The position numbers and the translations under genes were made by a program. Positions 9,749-18,726 of a stretch of 64,000 nt of DNA are shown one piece after another. The notes beneath the pieces are model-generated. The model was not told the origin of the DNA. It saw only the letters and a list, made by a program, of their open reading frames with translations, and ran no database searches. Position 1 is the first letter of the stretch; the number at the start of each line of letters is the position of its first letter. The stretch is taken from positions 558,001 to 622,000 of the forward strand of contig NZ_CP055157.1 in the NCBI RefSeq assembly GCF_013367775.1. The letters are read 5' to 3'. This stretch comes from Microbulbifer sp. YPW1. Lineage in GTDB: Bacteria > Pseudomonadota > Gammaproteobacteria > Pseudomonadales > Cellvibrionaceae.

Positions 9749-11290
9749 TTAGCGACGGAACATTTTGAGCATACGGTGGGTAACGAAGAACCCGCCGAAG
9801 ATATTGATACTGGCGAACAGTACCGCGATAAAGGCCATCACCGTGACGATGAAGGAACCGGTGGCTCCCACCTGCAACAGCGCACCGATGATCACGATGC
9901 CAGAAATGGCATTGGTCACACTCATCAGCGGAGTGTGCAGGGCGTGGGATACATTCCAGATCACCTGCCAGCCGATAAAGATGGACAGAACAAACACGGT
10001 GAAGTGGGCAACAAAGTCCGCCGGTGCGGACTTACCCAGGGCCAGCAACAGTGCACCGGCCACGGCCCAGAAGGCCACCAGGGACAGCGGTGAAGATTTC
10101 TTCTCCGGCTTGGGCTCTACTTCAATCTGCGGCTCCGGCTTTTTCTGCGGCGGTGCGGCAGAAATTTTCGGCGCGGGCGGCGGCCAGGTGATTTCACCTT
10201 CCTTGACCACGGTGGCGCCGCGGATCGCCTCGTCCTCAAAGTTGATGTCGATCTCGCCGTTCTTCTCCGGTGTCATGTCGGTCAACAGGTGACACAGGTT
10301 GGTGGCGTACAGGGTGGAGGACTGGGTAGCCGCGCGGCTCGCCAGGTTGGTGTAACCGAGGATGGTCACGCCGCTCTTGACGACTTTCTTGTCCGCTTCG
10401 GTAAAGTCACAGTTGCCGCCCATTTCCGCGGCCAGGTCCACCACCACGGAACCGTCGGCCATGGTTTCCACCATGTCCGCCAGCCACAGCTTCGGCGCCG
10501 GCTTGCCGGGGATCAGTGCAGTGGTGATGACAATGTCCACTTCCTTGGCCTGCTCGCGGAACAGGGCCATCTCGGCGTCGATAAACTCTTTCGACATCTG
10601 CTTGGCGTAGCCGCCAGTGCCGGAGCCATCCTCTTCGATCTCCACGGTGAGGAATTCCGCCCCCATGGACTCCACCTGCTCGCGCACTTCCGGGCGGGTG
10701 TCGAAGGCGCGCACGATGGCACCCATGCTTTTCGCGGTACCGATGGCGGACAGGCCCGCAACACCGGCGCCGATGACCAGCACCTTGGCCGGTGGGATCT
10801 TGCCCGCGGCAGTGATCTGGCCGGTAAAGAAACGGCCAAACTCGTGGGCCGCCTCGATCACCGCGCGGTAGCCGGCGATGTTGGCCATGGAGCTCAACGC
10901 ATCCATTTTCTGTGCGCGGGAAATTCGCGGAATGGATTCCACGGCCAGCGCGTTGATGTTTTTGTCCGCCAGCTTCTTCAGCAGCGCTTCATTCTGCGCC
11001 GGCTTGAGGAAGGCCACCAGGGTGGCACCGCTGGGGATCAGGTCCAGCTCCGTGTCATTGGGTTGCTGTACTTTCAGTACGATGCCCGCCTGGCTCAGGC
11101 AGTCTGCTGCGTTGGCACACAGCTTGGCCCCGGCCTGCTCGTATTCCGTATCGGGGAAGCTGGCTGCTTCACCGGCCCCCTGTTCGATGACAACATCAAA
11201 GCCCAGCGCCTGTAAGCGCTTTACGCTGGCTGGCGATGCCGCGACCCGCGCCTCGCCCGGCGCGGTCTCCTTTGGTATGGCAATAATCAC
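9749..11290 (-). CDS. pntA: NAD(P) transhydrogenase alpha subunit PntA (single-chain)
   Basis: PntA carries the NAD(H)-binding domain and part of the proton channel. The 513-residue single chain has the E. coli arrangement: the Ala-dehydrogenase-like start [18 protein letters not shown], the NAD fold with [23 protein letters not shown] near residue 170, a proline/lysine-rich linker around 370-400, and C-terminal membrane helices. Some bacteria split this subunit into two; here it is fused. The start is GTG (11288-11290) with GGGAG about 10 nt upstream. The long AT-rich gap upstream should hold the promoter. Confidence 0.97.
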   Translation of the reverse strand: MIIAIPKETAPGEARVAASPASVKRLQALGFDVVIEQGAGEAASFPDTEYEQAGAKLCANAADCLSQAGIVLKVQQPNDTELDLIPSGATLVAFLKPAQNEALLKKLADKNINALAVESIPRISRAQKMDALSSMANIAGYRAVIEAAHEFGRFFTGQITAAGKIPPAKVLVIGAGVAGLSAIGTAKSMGAIVRAFDTRPEVREQVESMGAEFLTVEIEEDGSGTGGYAKQMSKEFIDAEMALFREQAKEVDIVITTALIPGKPAPKLWLADMVETMADGSVVVDLAAEMGGNCDFTEADKKVVKSGVTILGYTNLASRAATQSSTLYATNLCHLLTDMTPEKNGEIDINFEDEAIRGATVVKEGEITWPPPAPKISAAPPQKKPEPQIEVEPKPEKKSSPLSLVAFWAVAGALLLALGKSAPADFVAHFTVFVLSIFIGWQVIWNVSHALHTPLMSVTNAISGIVIIGALLQVGATGSFIVTVMAFIAVLFASINIFGGFFVTHRMLKMFRR

Positions 11291-11932
11291 CGTTTGTGCT
11301 CCCGTTTTAAAAAATTGTCATTGTTATAAAAGTTTATAAAGCTCTGAAAATGAGCCGACCCGATTTTCCGGGTCAATTATGTACCGCTGACATTTAATCC
11401 CGATTAACACATCCCGTCATCAGGATTATCTGATTTTGGCGTGAAAGCGGTCCTCTCCGGAAAAAACAATTTTTCCCGGAAAACTAAATCCGTTTCGGCA
11501 GGACGATGAATTAAAGAGAATAAATTAGGCCAACGGAAATAGAGGATTCTTATTACTCGTTTAGCGTATTTTTATTAAAAATGCCGAAAATCGGTTAAAA
11601 AACAGTAGATTAAGTTACACGAGTAACGAAAAACCGCAGCCTGGACATGACTTTAGTGACATTTCGTCAAATTTAGCAGCGGATGAGAGCAGACTGTCCG
11701 AATGGAAAAATTATCGAAAAAATATCCGTACAGGTTCATATAAAAGAATATTTAATTAACTATTCCAAACTGTTTCTATTTAATCGTGAAAATAATAACG
11801 CTTTGATATGGGAATAATTCAGCATTGGAATAGGTAACAATTAAAACCATTTATGGTTATTCATTAAATTGGAATTACTTGAAACTTTTTCTATTGAAAC
11901 TGGTTGATTAGCGTACGGCTTTTCTCCCGATT
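11291..11932. other. 640-bp AT-rich intergenic region upstream of pntA
   Basis: No credible gene, tRNA or strong hairpin is visible. It is visibly poorer in G+C than its neighbours. The first ~60 bp upstream of pntA contain A/T-rich blocks (TTTATAAAC, TTATAACAATG on the minus strand) that fit a promoter. The rest is unassigned. Confidence 0.5.
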
Positions 11933-12769
11933 TTACCGAGTGCCAGCAGACGAATCTTCTGCTGCCAGAAAACCCAGTTCGGCCAGTTGCTGCTGCACCT
12001 CGTCCGAACGCAGATATTGCAGCAGCCGGATGGCCAGGGCGCGCTCACGGGTGCTGCGCAAAATAACCATCTGCTGGTGGATCGGCGGATAGAAGTGCGC
12101 GGGAATCCGCATGAACTGCCCGCGGCTGCCGGTGGCCAGGGCCTGCCCGAAGGGGATCAGCCCCATATCGCCCTGCCCCTGGTACAACAGGATCTTGGCG
12201 TGACCCGCGTGCCCCGCATAAATCACCCGCCCGCGCATGCGCGGCCACAGGCGCAGCTTCTTGAGCATTTTTACCGCGGCATCGCCGTCCGGAGCCAGTT
12301 GCGGGTCCGCCACCACCACTTTGTGCTTGCCGCGCCCCAGCAGCAGAATCAACTGCCGCGGAGTGAGCGCAGTGTCGGTGCGCGCGAGCTTTGCGCTGAG
12401 GGTGGAAAAACCGGAGGATTTATCGGTGGAAATTTCGCGGCTGACCCAAAGGGCCAGCTGGCCGCGGGCATAGGTCTGGCGGCTTGCGGGTACCGTCAGC
12501 CCGGCCTTTTCCAGCAGCACCGGGCGCGCCGTATCGGCGGAGAGAAACAGGTCGAAGGGTTCGCCGGCGCGGATCTGTCCATACAGCAGGCCGCTGGCAC
12601 CGGCGGTTACGCGCAGCCTGCAGTTGCAATCGGCCTCGAACCCCTCGCGCAATACCTCTACCGCCGGATGGAAACTCGCGTCCACCGCCAGTTTGAGTTC
12701 CGGGGGCTGGCGCAGGCCGCAGCCGCCGAGCAGCAACAGCAGAGCGCACATCATTAACCGCGTTGCCAT
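11933..12769 (-). CDS. ModA-like molybdate-binding lipoprotein
   Basis: A 278-residue periplasmic substrate-binding protein of the molybdate/tungstate (ModA) type, lipid-anchored by a lipobox GGCG. Family features are VTAGASGLLYGQIRAGEPFDLFLSADTARP (normally FAASSGKLAKQI..GAPADLFISAD), LTPRQL.., VVVADPQLAPDGDAA and GDMGLIPFGQAL. The ATG at 12769 was chosen because GGAGG lies 9 nt upstream; the in-frame TTG before it is too close to the ribosome site. It sits 75 bp downstream of mobA on the same strand. No modB or modC permease genes are nearby, so its transporter must be elsewhere or it has another role. Confidence 0.82.
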   Translation of the reverse strand: MATRLMMCALLLLLGGCGLRQPPELKLAVDASFHPAVEVLREGFEADCNCRLRVTAGASGLLYGQIRAGEPFDLFLSADTARPVLLEKAGLTVPASRQTYARGQLALWVSREISTDKSSGFSTLSAKLARTDTALTPRQLILLLGRGKHKVVVADPQLAPDGDAAVKMLKKLRLWPRMRGRVIYAGHAGHAKILLYQGQGDMGLIPFGQALATGSRGQFMRIPAHFYPPIHQQMVILRSTRERALAIRLLQYLRSDEVQQQLAELGFLAAEDSSAGTR

Positions 12770-12844
12770 GGACAAATACCTCCCTGTCCCGGAACCCTGA
12801 TTCGTAGCCCCCAGCGCCCCCGCCTTGTGAGAAGAGGCTATCCC

Positions 12845-13468
12845 CTAGCGCGCCAGGCGCTGAAAGTCCTCCGGCCGGTTGACGTTCAAATGCCAGTCCC
12901 CTGCGGGTACCGGCAACTGCATACAGCCGACATAGCCATACAGCGCGCGTATGGAGGCGATGGCATTACCCTGGGCTGCGGCGTCGAGATACCGCCTGCA
13001 GCGGTCGTCCAGCGGCAGCCAGCAGGGCAGGTAAAAGTCCCCGAAACACACCGCCTGCTCCACCGCCTGCCCGGCGGCACACAATTGTTGCAGCAGCGCG
13101 GGGCTCAGTAGCGGCATATCCACCGGGATCACCAGCAGGGCGTCACAGGGAATTTCCCACGCCTGCAGGTGTGCCGCCACAGCCTGCAGGCCACCCAGCG
13201 GCCCCGCTGTCGGGTACCGGTCCGCCACGCCCCCGGGGCGGGTGCCGCTGACCAGCGTGGCCAGTCGCTCGACACCTTGCGGCAGGGTAAAAGTCTCCAG
13301 TACCTCTTTGGCCTGCTCCAACAGAGTGTGCCCATTGGATAATTTTAGCAGTGCCTTGTCTTTTCCCATGCGACTGGACAACCCGCCAGCCAGTACCACC
13401 GGGCAGACACGCTTGCCCACCGCTTGCCGACTGCCCTGCCCGCTGGAGAATTCAGAGTTCACGGTCAT
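12845..13468 (-). CDS. mobA: Molybdenum cofactor guanylyltransferase MobA
   Basis: MobA attaches GMP to Mo-molybdopterin, making the bis-MGD cofactor that NasA-type nitrate reductases need. The nucleotidyltransferase signature VVLAGGLSSRMGKDKALL, the YPTAGPLGGL region and LLVIPVDMPLLSP are all visible, and length (about 207 residues) fits. The ATG at 13468 (MTVNSEF) is the first Met before the signature; AGGA lies about 14 nt upstream, rather far, so a nearby start is possible. It diverges from the nitrate block and precedes the ModA-like gene, a molybdenum unit beside the molybdoenzyme genes. Confidence 0.93.
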   Translation of the reverse strand: MTVNSEFSSGQGSRQAVGKRVCPVVLAGGLSSRMGKDKALLKLSNGHTLLEQAKEVLETFTLPQGVERLATLVSGTRPGGVADRYPTAGPLGGLQAVAAHLQAWEIPCDALLVIPVDMPLLSPALLQQLCAAGQAVEQAVCFGDFYLPCWLPLDDRCRRYLDAAAQGNAIASIRALYGYVGCMQLPVPAGDWHLNVNRPEDFQRLAR

Positions 13469-13543
13469 CTGATTTACATCTTTCCTGTACAACCCGGGGC
13501 GCGCCCAGGGCACACCCGCAGCAAATTAGCCGCGCCAATTTTC

Positions 13544-13681
13544 GCACCATTACGACGCATGATTACACCAGCTCGCACCTGAAGTGTGCGGTCCGGCGCC
13601 ACACAGTGCACCACTTTTACTGGCGCGGCCACAGTTTTACCAGTCTCAGCTAGATTGGAATCAATTGGTACGAGTTTTGAT
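13544..13681 (+). promoter_or_regulatory. Predicted sigma-54 promoter with NtrC-like sites, porin-nasT-nasS
   Basis: TTGGTACGAGTTTTGAT at 13665-13681 fits the sigma-54 -24/-12 form (GG, ten bases, then GA instead of GC). Two NtrC-like dyads lie about 80-120 bp upstream: GCACCATTACGACGC (13544-13558) and GCACCTGAAGTGTGC (13575-13589), 31 bp apart, close to three helical turns. The -12 element is off-consensus in the same way as at the other two promoters in this block. Confidence 0.6.
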
Positions 13682-13703
13682 TGTATAAATGCCACTGGCA
13701 AAG

Positions 13704-13741
13704 AAGCCCGGCAACACAATCAGTGTCGCCGGGCTTTTTTT
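13704..13741 (+). terminator. Attenuator-type terminator in the porin leader
   Basis: AAGCCCGGC (13704-13712) pairs with GCCGGGCTT (13728-13736), with an inner ACAC/GTGT stem, then a run of seven T's ending at 13741. The only gene upstream (mobA) runs the other way, so this plus-strand terminator can only act on transcripts entering the porin-nasT-nasS unit. It therefore looks like an attenuator, as expected for a NasT (ANTAR) target, although no hexaloop hairpin precedes it after the predicted start. Confidence 0.8.
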
Positions 13742-13771
13742 ATGCCCATGGAAAGTATCCGGGAGAATGTC

Positions 13772-15004
13772 ATGCCTTCAAGCTCCAAAAGAGCACTGCA
13801 TACTACTGTACACACTTTATCCGCTAGCGCAGTTCTCATGTGTACGGCCCCCTGCCTCGTGTTTGCCGATGACAATGTGGTACAGAACGCCGGGGATATG
13901 ATCCGCGAAAGCACCTTCAACCTGAATTTCCGCCCGCGCTATGAACACGTGCGCGATGTGGCCTTCCCCCACCACGCCACCGCGGGCACCCTGCGCAGCC
14001 GCGCCACCTGGACCAGCGGCCGTTGGGACGGCTGGGAGTTTCTGCTGGAAGGCGACAATGTCACCTATATCAGCAGCGAAAAATTCAACAATACCGAAAA
14101 CGGCAAAACCCGGTACCCGGTGATCGCCGATCCGGACTATAGCGAAATGAATCGCGCCCAGGTCAGCTATGCGCTGGAACAGGGAAAATTCACCGTGGGC
14201 CGCCAGCGCATCAACTACGACGACCAGCGCTTTATCGGCGGGGTGGCCTGGCGCCAGAACGAACAGACTTACGACGCATTCCGCGCCGAGTGGGGCTTTA
14301 ACGACAGGCTGTCCCTCGATTACACCTATTCGTGGAACGTGAACCGAATCTTCGGCCCTGACGGCGCCGACGGTAATATCGGTGGGCCGGTCAATGCACT
14401 GGACGTCGATTACAAGATCCGCCCCAACCAGACCCTGAAGGGATTTATCTACAGCCTCGACTTCCACGAGCAGGAACAGCTCGCCAGTGCCACCGTTGGC
14501 CTGGAGTGGGCGGTGGATTGTGACACCTTCCGCTGGCACCTGCGCGCCGCCACCCAGAGTGATATCGGCCGCAATCCCTACGATTACCGGGCGGAGTATT
14601 ACAACGCAGAATTCGGTACCAAGCCGGTACAAAAGTACAAGTTAACCGGTGTTGTGGGAACGGAGTGGCTGACGGGCGATGACCAGTGGGCCTTCCAGAC
14701 GCCGCTGGCCACCCTGCACAAATTTCAGGGCTTTGCCGACAAGTTCCTGACCACGCCGGTAGACGGCATCCGCGATTACTACGCTGGCGGCTCAGTCGTT
14801 GTCTCTGGCATCAAGATTGCAGCGAAGGTACATAAATTCTATAGCGATCGCGACAGCCAGGAGTACGGCAACGAACTCGACCTGGTAGCGACCTATTCCA
14901 TAACAAAAAATATCGGCCTGCTCGCCAAATATGCCACGTACGACGCTGACGATTTCAGCAGCGATACGGACAAATTCTGGCTGCAGTTCGAACTGAAGTT
15001 CTAA
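13772..15004 (+). CDS. Outer-membrane beta-barrel porin, alginate-export (AlgE-like) family
   Basis: A 410-residue outer-membrane channel. A signal peptide ends near CLVFADD. The rest alternates polar and hydrophobic residues in barrel strands, ends with F (LQFELKF*), and has family features STFNLNFRPRYEHV, TLRSRATWTSGRWDGWEFLLEGDN and QRFIGGVAWRQNEQTYDAFR. Alginate-export-domain porins are reported near nitrate genes in several marine bacteria, so here it probably lets nitrate or another anion across the outer membrane (inferred). The ATG at 13772 was chosen because GGGAG is at 13761-13765; an earlier in-frame ATG directly abuts the attenuator T-run. It is first in an operon with nasT 5 bp downstream. 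Confidence 0.85.
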   Translation: MPSSSKRALHTTVHTLSASAVLMCTAPCLVFADDNVVQNAGDMIRESTFNLNFRPRYEHVRDVAFPHHATAGTLRSRATWTSGRWDGWEFLLEGDNVTYISSEKFNNTENGKTRYPVIADPDYSEMNRAQVSYALEQGKFTVGRQRINYDDQRFIGGVAWRQNEQTYDAFRAEWGFNDRLSLDYTYSWNVNRIFGPDGADGNIGGPVNALDVDYKIRPNQTLKGFIYSLDFHEQEQLASATVGLEWAVDCDTFRWHLRAATQSDIGRNPYDYRAEYYNAEFGTKPVQKYKLTGVVGTEWLTGDDQWAFQTPLATLHKFQGFADKFLTTPVDGIRDYYAGGSVVVSGIKIAAKVHKFYSDRDSQEYGNELDLVATYSITKNIGLLAKYATYDADDFSSDTDKFWLQFELKF

Positions 15005-15009
15005 GAGCG

Positions 15010-15600
15010 ATGACGACGACACCCATTAGTATTCTGCTGGTCGACGACCAGCCAGAGCGCGCCGCTATGGTGGGCGAGCAGCTGACCGCTGCCGGCTACA
15101 AGCTGCTTGCGCAACTCTCCAGTGCCGAGGGCCTGCTGTTTCAGGTAGAGCGACACCGGCCGGATATCGTACTGATCGATATCGAATCCCCCGACCGCGA
15201 CATTCTCGAGAGCCTCTCGGTCATCAACCAGCACAACCCCACACCCGTAGCGATGTTTTCCGCCCGCGGCGGCGCCGAGTTCATCACCAGTGCGGTGGAG
15301 GCCGGGGTCAGCGCCTATATGGCAGAGGGGCTATCCGCAGAGCGGGTCGCGCCGGCCATCGAAATTGCCATGGCCCAGTTCCGCAGTTACCAGCACCTGC
15401 GCCAGTCCCTGCAACGCACCCAGCAGCAGCTGGATGAGCGCAAGATTATCGAACGCGCCAAGGGCCTGCTGATGGCGCGCAAGAACATCAGCGAACAGGC
15501 GGCACACCAGACACTTCGCACCCTGGCCATGAACAGCAACTCCACCATGCGCAACGTGGCGGAGCAGATAGTCGCGCACCTGCAGACACCGACAAAATAA
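15010..15600 (+). CDS. nasT: ANTAR-domain antitermination regulator NasT
   Basis: NasT binds paired-hairpin RNA leaders of nitrate assimilation transcripts and stops termination when nitrate is present. The 196-residue protein has an N-terminal response-regulator receiver (ISILLVDDQPERAAMV, then DIVLIDIESPD with the aspartate) and a C-terminal ANTAR domain at about 135-190 (DERKIIERAKGLLMARKNISEQAA). In the known system NasT is held by NasS without nitrate. It lies 5 bp after the porin gene and 24 bp before nasS. Likely targets in the window are the leaders at 13704 and 16959. Confidence 0.95.
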   Translation: MTTTPISILLVDDQPERAAMVGEQLTAAGYKLLAQLSSAEGLLFQVERHRPDIVLIDIESPDRDILESLSVINQHNPTPVAMFSARGGAEFITSAVEAGVSAYMAEGLSAERVAPAIEIAMAQFRSYQHLRQSLQRTQQQLDERKIIERAKGLLMARKNISEQAAHQTLRTLAMNSNSTMRNVAEQIVAHLQTPTK

Positions 15601-15624
15601 CGTGCGGCCCGCGCCAATTAATAA

Positions 15625-16719
15625 ATGAAAGAATTCGAGAGTAAAACCGTGAGCAGCCTGCAAGCAGAAAAGCCCAACCTGAAACTCCTGTACCTGCGCC
15701 TGACCGACAGCGCGCCCCTGATCATCGCCCACGAATTGGGCTTCTTCGAGCGCTACGGCCTGCGGGTCGAGCTACAGCGGGAAACCTCCTGGGCCACCCT
15801 GCGCGACAAGCTGATCGGCGGTGCCGCCGATGCCGCATCCATTCTCGCCCCCATGCCGCTGACCCTGGAGCAGACCCTGCCCCACTGTGACGAACAACTG
15901 CTCAGCGGGCTGATCCTGAGCTGTAACGGCAACGCCATTACCCTGTCGCACTCTCTGTACGAAACCCTCGGCAATCACCCCGAGGGCACCGGCGCCGCAC
16001 TCAAGGCCCACCTGGACAAGCGCGACGCGGACGCCAAACCGTTGACCTTCGCCAGCGTGTACCCCTTCGCCAGCCACACCCTGCAGCTGCGCCACTGGCT
16101 GTCCAGCGCCGGTATCAACCCCGATAGCGATGTGCGTATCGTGGTACTGCCGCCGGAGCAGATGGTGGATCACCTGCGTCGCGGGGATATCGATGGTTTC
16201 TGTGTGGGGGAACCCTGGAACACGCTGGCGGTACAGGAAGAGATCGGTGTCATCGCTACACCGAGCAACGCGCTGATGCCCACCATGCCGGAAAAGGTGC
16301 TGGCGGTGACCCGCAGCTGGCACGAGGCCAACCCGGCAACCCACCTGGCACTGCGCGCCGCCTTGCTGGAAGCCTGCGCCTGGCTATGCGACCGCAGCCA
16401 GCGCCGGGATGCCGTGGCCATTCTCGCGCGCCCGGAATATCTGGATCTGCCCGCGGCCACCATCGCCGCTTCCCTGGATGACGAACTGGTGGCACCGGGT
16501 GGACAGACACCGAGTAAAAACCCCGGCTGGCACGTGTTCGCCAACCCCACCACGGAACACGGCCGACCCACCGAAAAGAAGGCCCGCGAACTGCTCGCAC
16601 TGTGCAACGAAATTGCGCCAACCGATGATAATAGCGCGGAGCTGTTCCGCTCGGACCTGTATCAGCAGACCCTGGATTTTATCCGTCACAAAACGCCGCA
16701 TCAGACCCGTACCGTTTAA
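15625..16719 (+). CDS. nasS: Nitrate sensor NasS (NrtA-like, cytoplasmic)
   Basis: NasS resembles the nitrate-binding protein NrtA but stays in the cytoplasm, where it binds NasT and releases it upon binding nitrate or nitrite. The 364 residues lack a signal peptide. Family features are LKLLYLRLTDSAPLIIAHELGFFERYGL, RETSWATLRDKLIGGAADAA and DGFCVGEPWN, which contribute to the nitrate site in NrtA. The start is uncertain: ATG at 15625 has little ribosome site; a GTG at 15649 (giving VSSLQAEK) follows GAGAG by 7 nt and is a good alternative. It ends the porin-nasT-nasS operon before a strong hairpin. Confidence 0.93.
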   Translation: MKEFESKTVSSLQAEKPNLKLLYLRLTDSAPLIIAHELGFFERYGLRVELQRETSWATLRDKLIGGAADAASILAPMPLTLEQTLPHCDEQLLSGLILSCNGNAITLSHSLYETLGNHPEGTGAALKAHLDKRDADAKPLTFASVYPFASHTLQLRHWLSSAGINPDSDVRIVVLPPEQMVDHLRRGDIDGFCVGEPWNTLAVQEEIGVIATPSNALMPTMPEKVLAVTRSWHEANPATHLALRAALLEACAWLCDRSQRRDAVAILARPEYLDLPAATIAASLDDELVAPGGQTPSKNPGWHVFANPTTEHGRPTEKKARELLALCNEIAPTDDNSAELFRSDLYQQTLDFIRHKTPHQTRTV

Positions 16720-16725
16720 TGTTCC

Positions 16726-16756
16726 CCGGTCGGGCACAGCACCGCTGCCCGACCGG
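16726..16756 (+). terminator. Strong hairpin after nasS
   Basis: An 11-bp perfect stem, CCGGTCGGGCA (16726-16736) with TGCCCGACCGG (16746-16756), loop of nine bases, 7 bp after the nasS stop. No clear T-run follows, so it may terminate weakly or stabilise the mRNA 3' end. Confidence 0.6.
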
Positions 16757-16819
16757 AGTGCACCAGCCTACACCTCGGCACACAGGAAAACCCCAAAACA
16801 GGGCAGCAGTGGGGGGCTG

Positions 16820-16949
16820 GCGCACCAATTGGTGCGCTACCACAGCCCCCGATGTCGCCGATTTCACCCTCAATACCATTACGCCCCAATAATTACCGGG
16901 TCTACGCACCAGCTTCTCCCTTGTGCCCAGATATGGCACAGAACTTGAA
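16820..16949 (+). promoter_or_regulatory. Perfect NtrC-like palindrome and sigma-54 promoter for narK
   Basis: GCGCACCAATTGGTGCGC at 16820-16837 is a perfect 18-bp palindrome. It differs from the NtrC consensus (GCACC, five bases, GGTGC) only in having four central bases. About 100 bp downstream TGGCACAGAACTTGAA (16934-16949) fits a sigma-54 -24/-12 promoter with GA at -12. This is the normal enhancer spacing. Confidence 0.7.
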
Positions 16950-16958
16950 TAATAAATA

Positions 16959-17054
16959 GGGAGACCGCCACGAGTATTGCGCGGCACCAAAAAACGAAAT
17001 AGCGGACAACGAAGTCCACCGGCAACAGCCCAGCTGTGCCCGTGGGCTTTTTTT
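16959..17054 (+). ncRNA. Predicted ANTAR-responsive leader: hexaloop hairpin plus terminator
   Basis: Downstream of the predicted start, GGAC (17004-17007) and GTCC (17014-17017) enclose the hexaloop AACGAA, matching the ANTAR target loop rule (A at position 1, G at 4). A weaker first hairpin can form from CCGC near 16965 and GCGG near 16981. The terminator pairs AGCCCA (17027-17032) with TGGGCT (17043-17048), followed by T's to 17054. An alternative hairpin, CCACcGGCA (17016-17024) with TGCCcGTGG (17037-17045), overlaps the terminator arm. NasT binding should favour read-through into narK. Confidence 0.72.
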
Positions 17055-17213
17055 ATGCCCGCATGGCAGGTGGCTGATGAGAGAGAGTTAACAAAGCGAG
17101 TATCAGAAACCGCGTTCAACTCCCCGCTGTTAAGCCTGTTGGAGATGGGACTCCCGATGTGGGAAGTGCCCTTTTCTTTCAGGCCAGAAATTCATAACTA
17201 ACGGGATAAGTCC

Positions 17214-18680
17214 ATGTCCAGTAATTCAATAAATCTGTTTTCCTTCACGGGAAAGATCCGGGTGCTGCATCTGACCTGGATTGCTTTCTTTATTACCTTC
17301 TTTGCCTGGTTCAACCATGCGCCGCTGCTGATGGCCATTGCCGACAGCCTGTCGCTGACCTCTGAGCAGGTAAAAACCCTGTTGATCCTGAACGTGGCGC
17401 TGACCATTCCGGCGCGGGTCATCATTGGCATGCTGACGGACAAGTACGGTCCGCGTCTGACTTACTCCCTGCTGCTGGCGATCGGCAGTATTCCCTGTTT
17501 TATCTTCGCGCTGGCAGACAGCTTTATGGCGGCCGCCATTGGCCGTTTCCTGCTGGGATTTATCGGTGCGGGCTTTGTCATCGGTATCCGCATGGTATCC
17601 GAGTGGTTCCCGGCGAAGCAGCTGGGTACCGCGGAGGGGATTTACGGTGGCTGGGGCAACTTCGGTTCCGCCGCTGGCGCCATGACCCTGCCGACCATCG
17701 CACTGCTGTTCGGTGGTGAGGACGGCTGGCGCTACGCGATCGGTATCACCGGTGTGATTGCGCTGGTATACAGTGTGATTTACTACCGCTCGGTAACCGA
17801 TACGCCGAAGGGCGGCACTTACTTCAAGCCGAAAAAAATCGGCGGTATGGAAGTTTCCAGTCCTTCTGACTTTGTGCTGTTGTTGATCATGAAGCTGCCG
17901 ATGTACGCGGCGCTGGCACTGCTGGCCTGGAAGCTTTCCCCGAGCGGTGTGGGCATGCTGGCGCAGCCGGTGGCTATCGCGATTTATGTTTCACTTGTTG
18001 CACTCTACGCTTTCGATGCGAAAAAGTGTTACGACATCAATAAAGATGTCTTTGTGAAGCTGCCGGAGCCGATGCACCGCTACAAGTTCAAGCAGGTTGC
18101 GGTGCTGAACATTCTCTACTTTGCCACTTTCGGTTCTGAGCTGGCGGTAATTTCGATGCTGCCGCTGTTTTTCTCGGAGACGTTTACGCTGGATCCGGTG
18201 AAGGCGGGTCTGCTGGCTTCCGCTTATGCATTTATGAACCTGATGTCCCGTCCGGCGGGCGGTCTGATCAGTGACCGTTTTGGGCGCAAGAGTACGCTGC
18301 TGATTCTGACGGCGGGCCTGGCGATTGGTTACCTGACCATGAGCATGATCAATTCGGAGTGGCCGTTGTATCTGGCGGTGGCTGCGGCGATGGCCTGTTC
18401 TTTCTTCGTGCAGTCTGGTGAGGGGGCGGTGTTTGCGGTGGTGCCGCTGATCAAGCGTCGCCTGACCGGGCAGATTGCGGGGATGACCGGTGCTTACGGT
18501 AATGTGGGTGCGGTGTTTTACCTGACTATTCTGAGCATGGTTTCTTACGAGACCTTCTTCCTGGTGATTGCATGTACTGCGGTACTGGGCTTTGTTACCT
18601 TGCTGTTCCTGGAAGAGCCGGAAGGCCAGATGGCGGAAGTCATGCCGGATGGTAGTGTTTCTTTGATTGATGTCGCCTGA
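17214..18680 (+). CDS. narK: Nitrate/nitrite transporter, NarK/NrtP family (MFS)
   Basis: A 488-residue inner-membrane MFS transporter importing nitrate (nasA in Pseudomonas naming). Twelve hydrophobic segments are visible. NarK/NrtP features are [20 protein letters not shown] in helix 1, the MFS loop motif [10 protein letters not shown], and two glycine-rich nitrate-signature-like helices, [19 protein letters not shown]...[12 protein letters not shown] and the later [12 protein letters not shown]. The arginines in ARVIIG and [14 protein letters not shown] fit the conserved nitrate-binding positions. The ATG at 17214 has GGGA 8 nt upstream. About 260 bp of leader with a predicted attenuator precede it, and repeat copy A follows. 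Confidence 0.95.
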   Translation: MSSNSINLFSFTGKIRVLHLTWIAFFITFFAWFNHAPLLMAIADSLSLTSEQVKTLLILNVALTIPARVIIGMLTDKYGPRLTYSLLLAIGSIPCFIFALADSFMAAAIGRFLLGFIGAGFVIGIRMVSEWFPAKQLGTAEGIYGGWGNFGSAAGAMTLPTIALLFGGEDGWRYAIGITGVIALVYSVIYYRSVTDTPKGGTYFKPKKIGGMEVSSPSDFVLLLIMKLPMYAALALLAWKLSPSGVGMLAQPVAIAIYVSLVALYAFDAKKCYDINKDVFVKLPEPMHRYKFKQVAVLNILYFATFGSELAVISMLPLFFSETFTLDPVKAGLLASAYAFMNLMSRPAGGLISDRFGRKSTLLILTAGLAIGYLTMSMINSEWPLYLAVAAAMACSFFVQSGEGAVFAVVPLIKRRLTGQIAGMTGAYGNVGAVFYLTILSMVSYETFFLVIACTAVLGFVTLLFLEEPEGQMAEVMPDGSVSLIDVA

Positions 18681-18726
18681 GTAATCTTAAGCGGTCCCCT
18701 GAATTTCAGGGTACCGCTAGTTGGTT

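Noticed and set aside
8237..10093. A 618-codon frame antisense to pntB
   Set aside because: His/Gln/Asp-rich low-complexity complement of membrane-helix codons; no domain or start signals.
11904..12092. A 62-codon plus-strand frame at the edge of the AT-rich gap
   Set aside because: Mostly antisense to the ModA-like gene, Ser/Arg-rich shadow composition.
13704..13741. A metabolite riboswitch upstream of the porin
   Set aside because: The space between the likely start and the terminator is too short for an aptamer, and the neighbouring nasT gives a better explanation.
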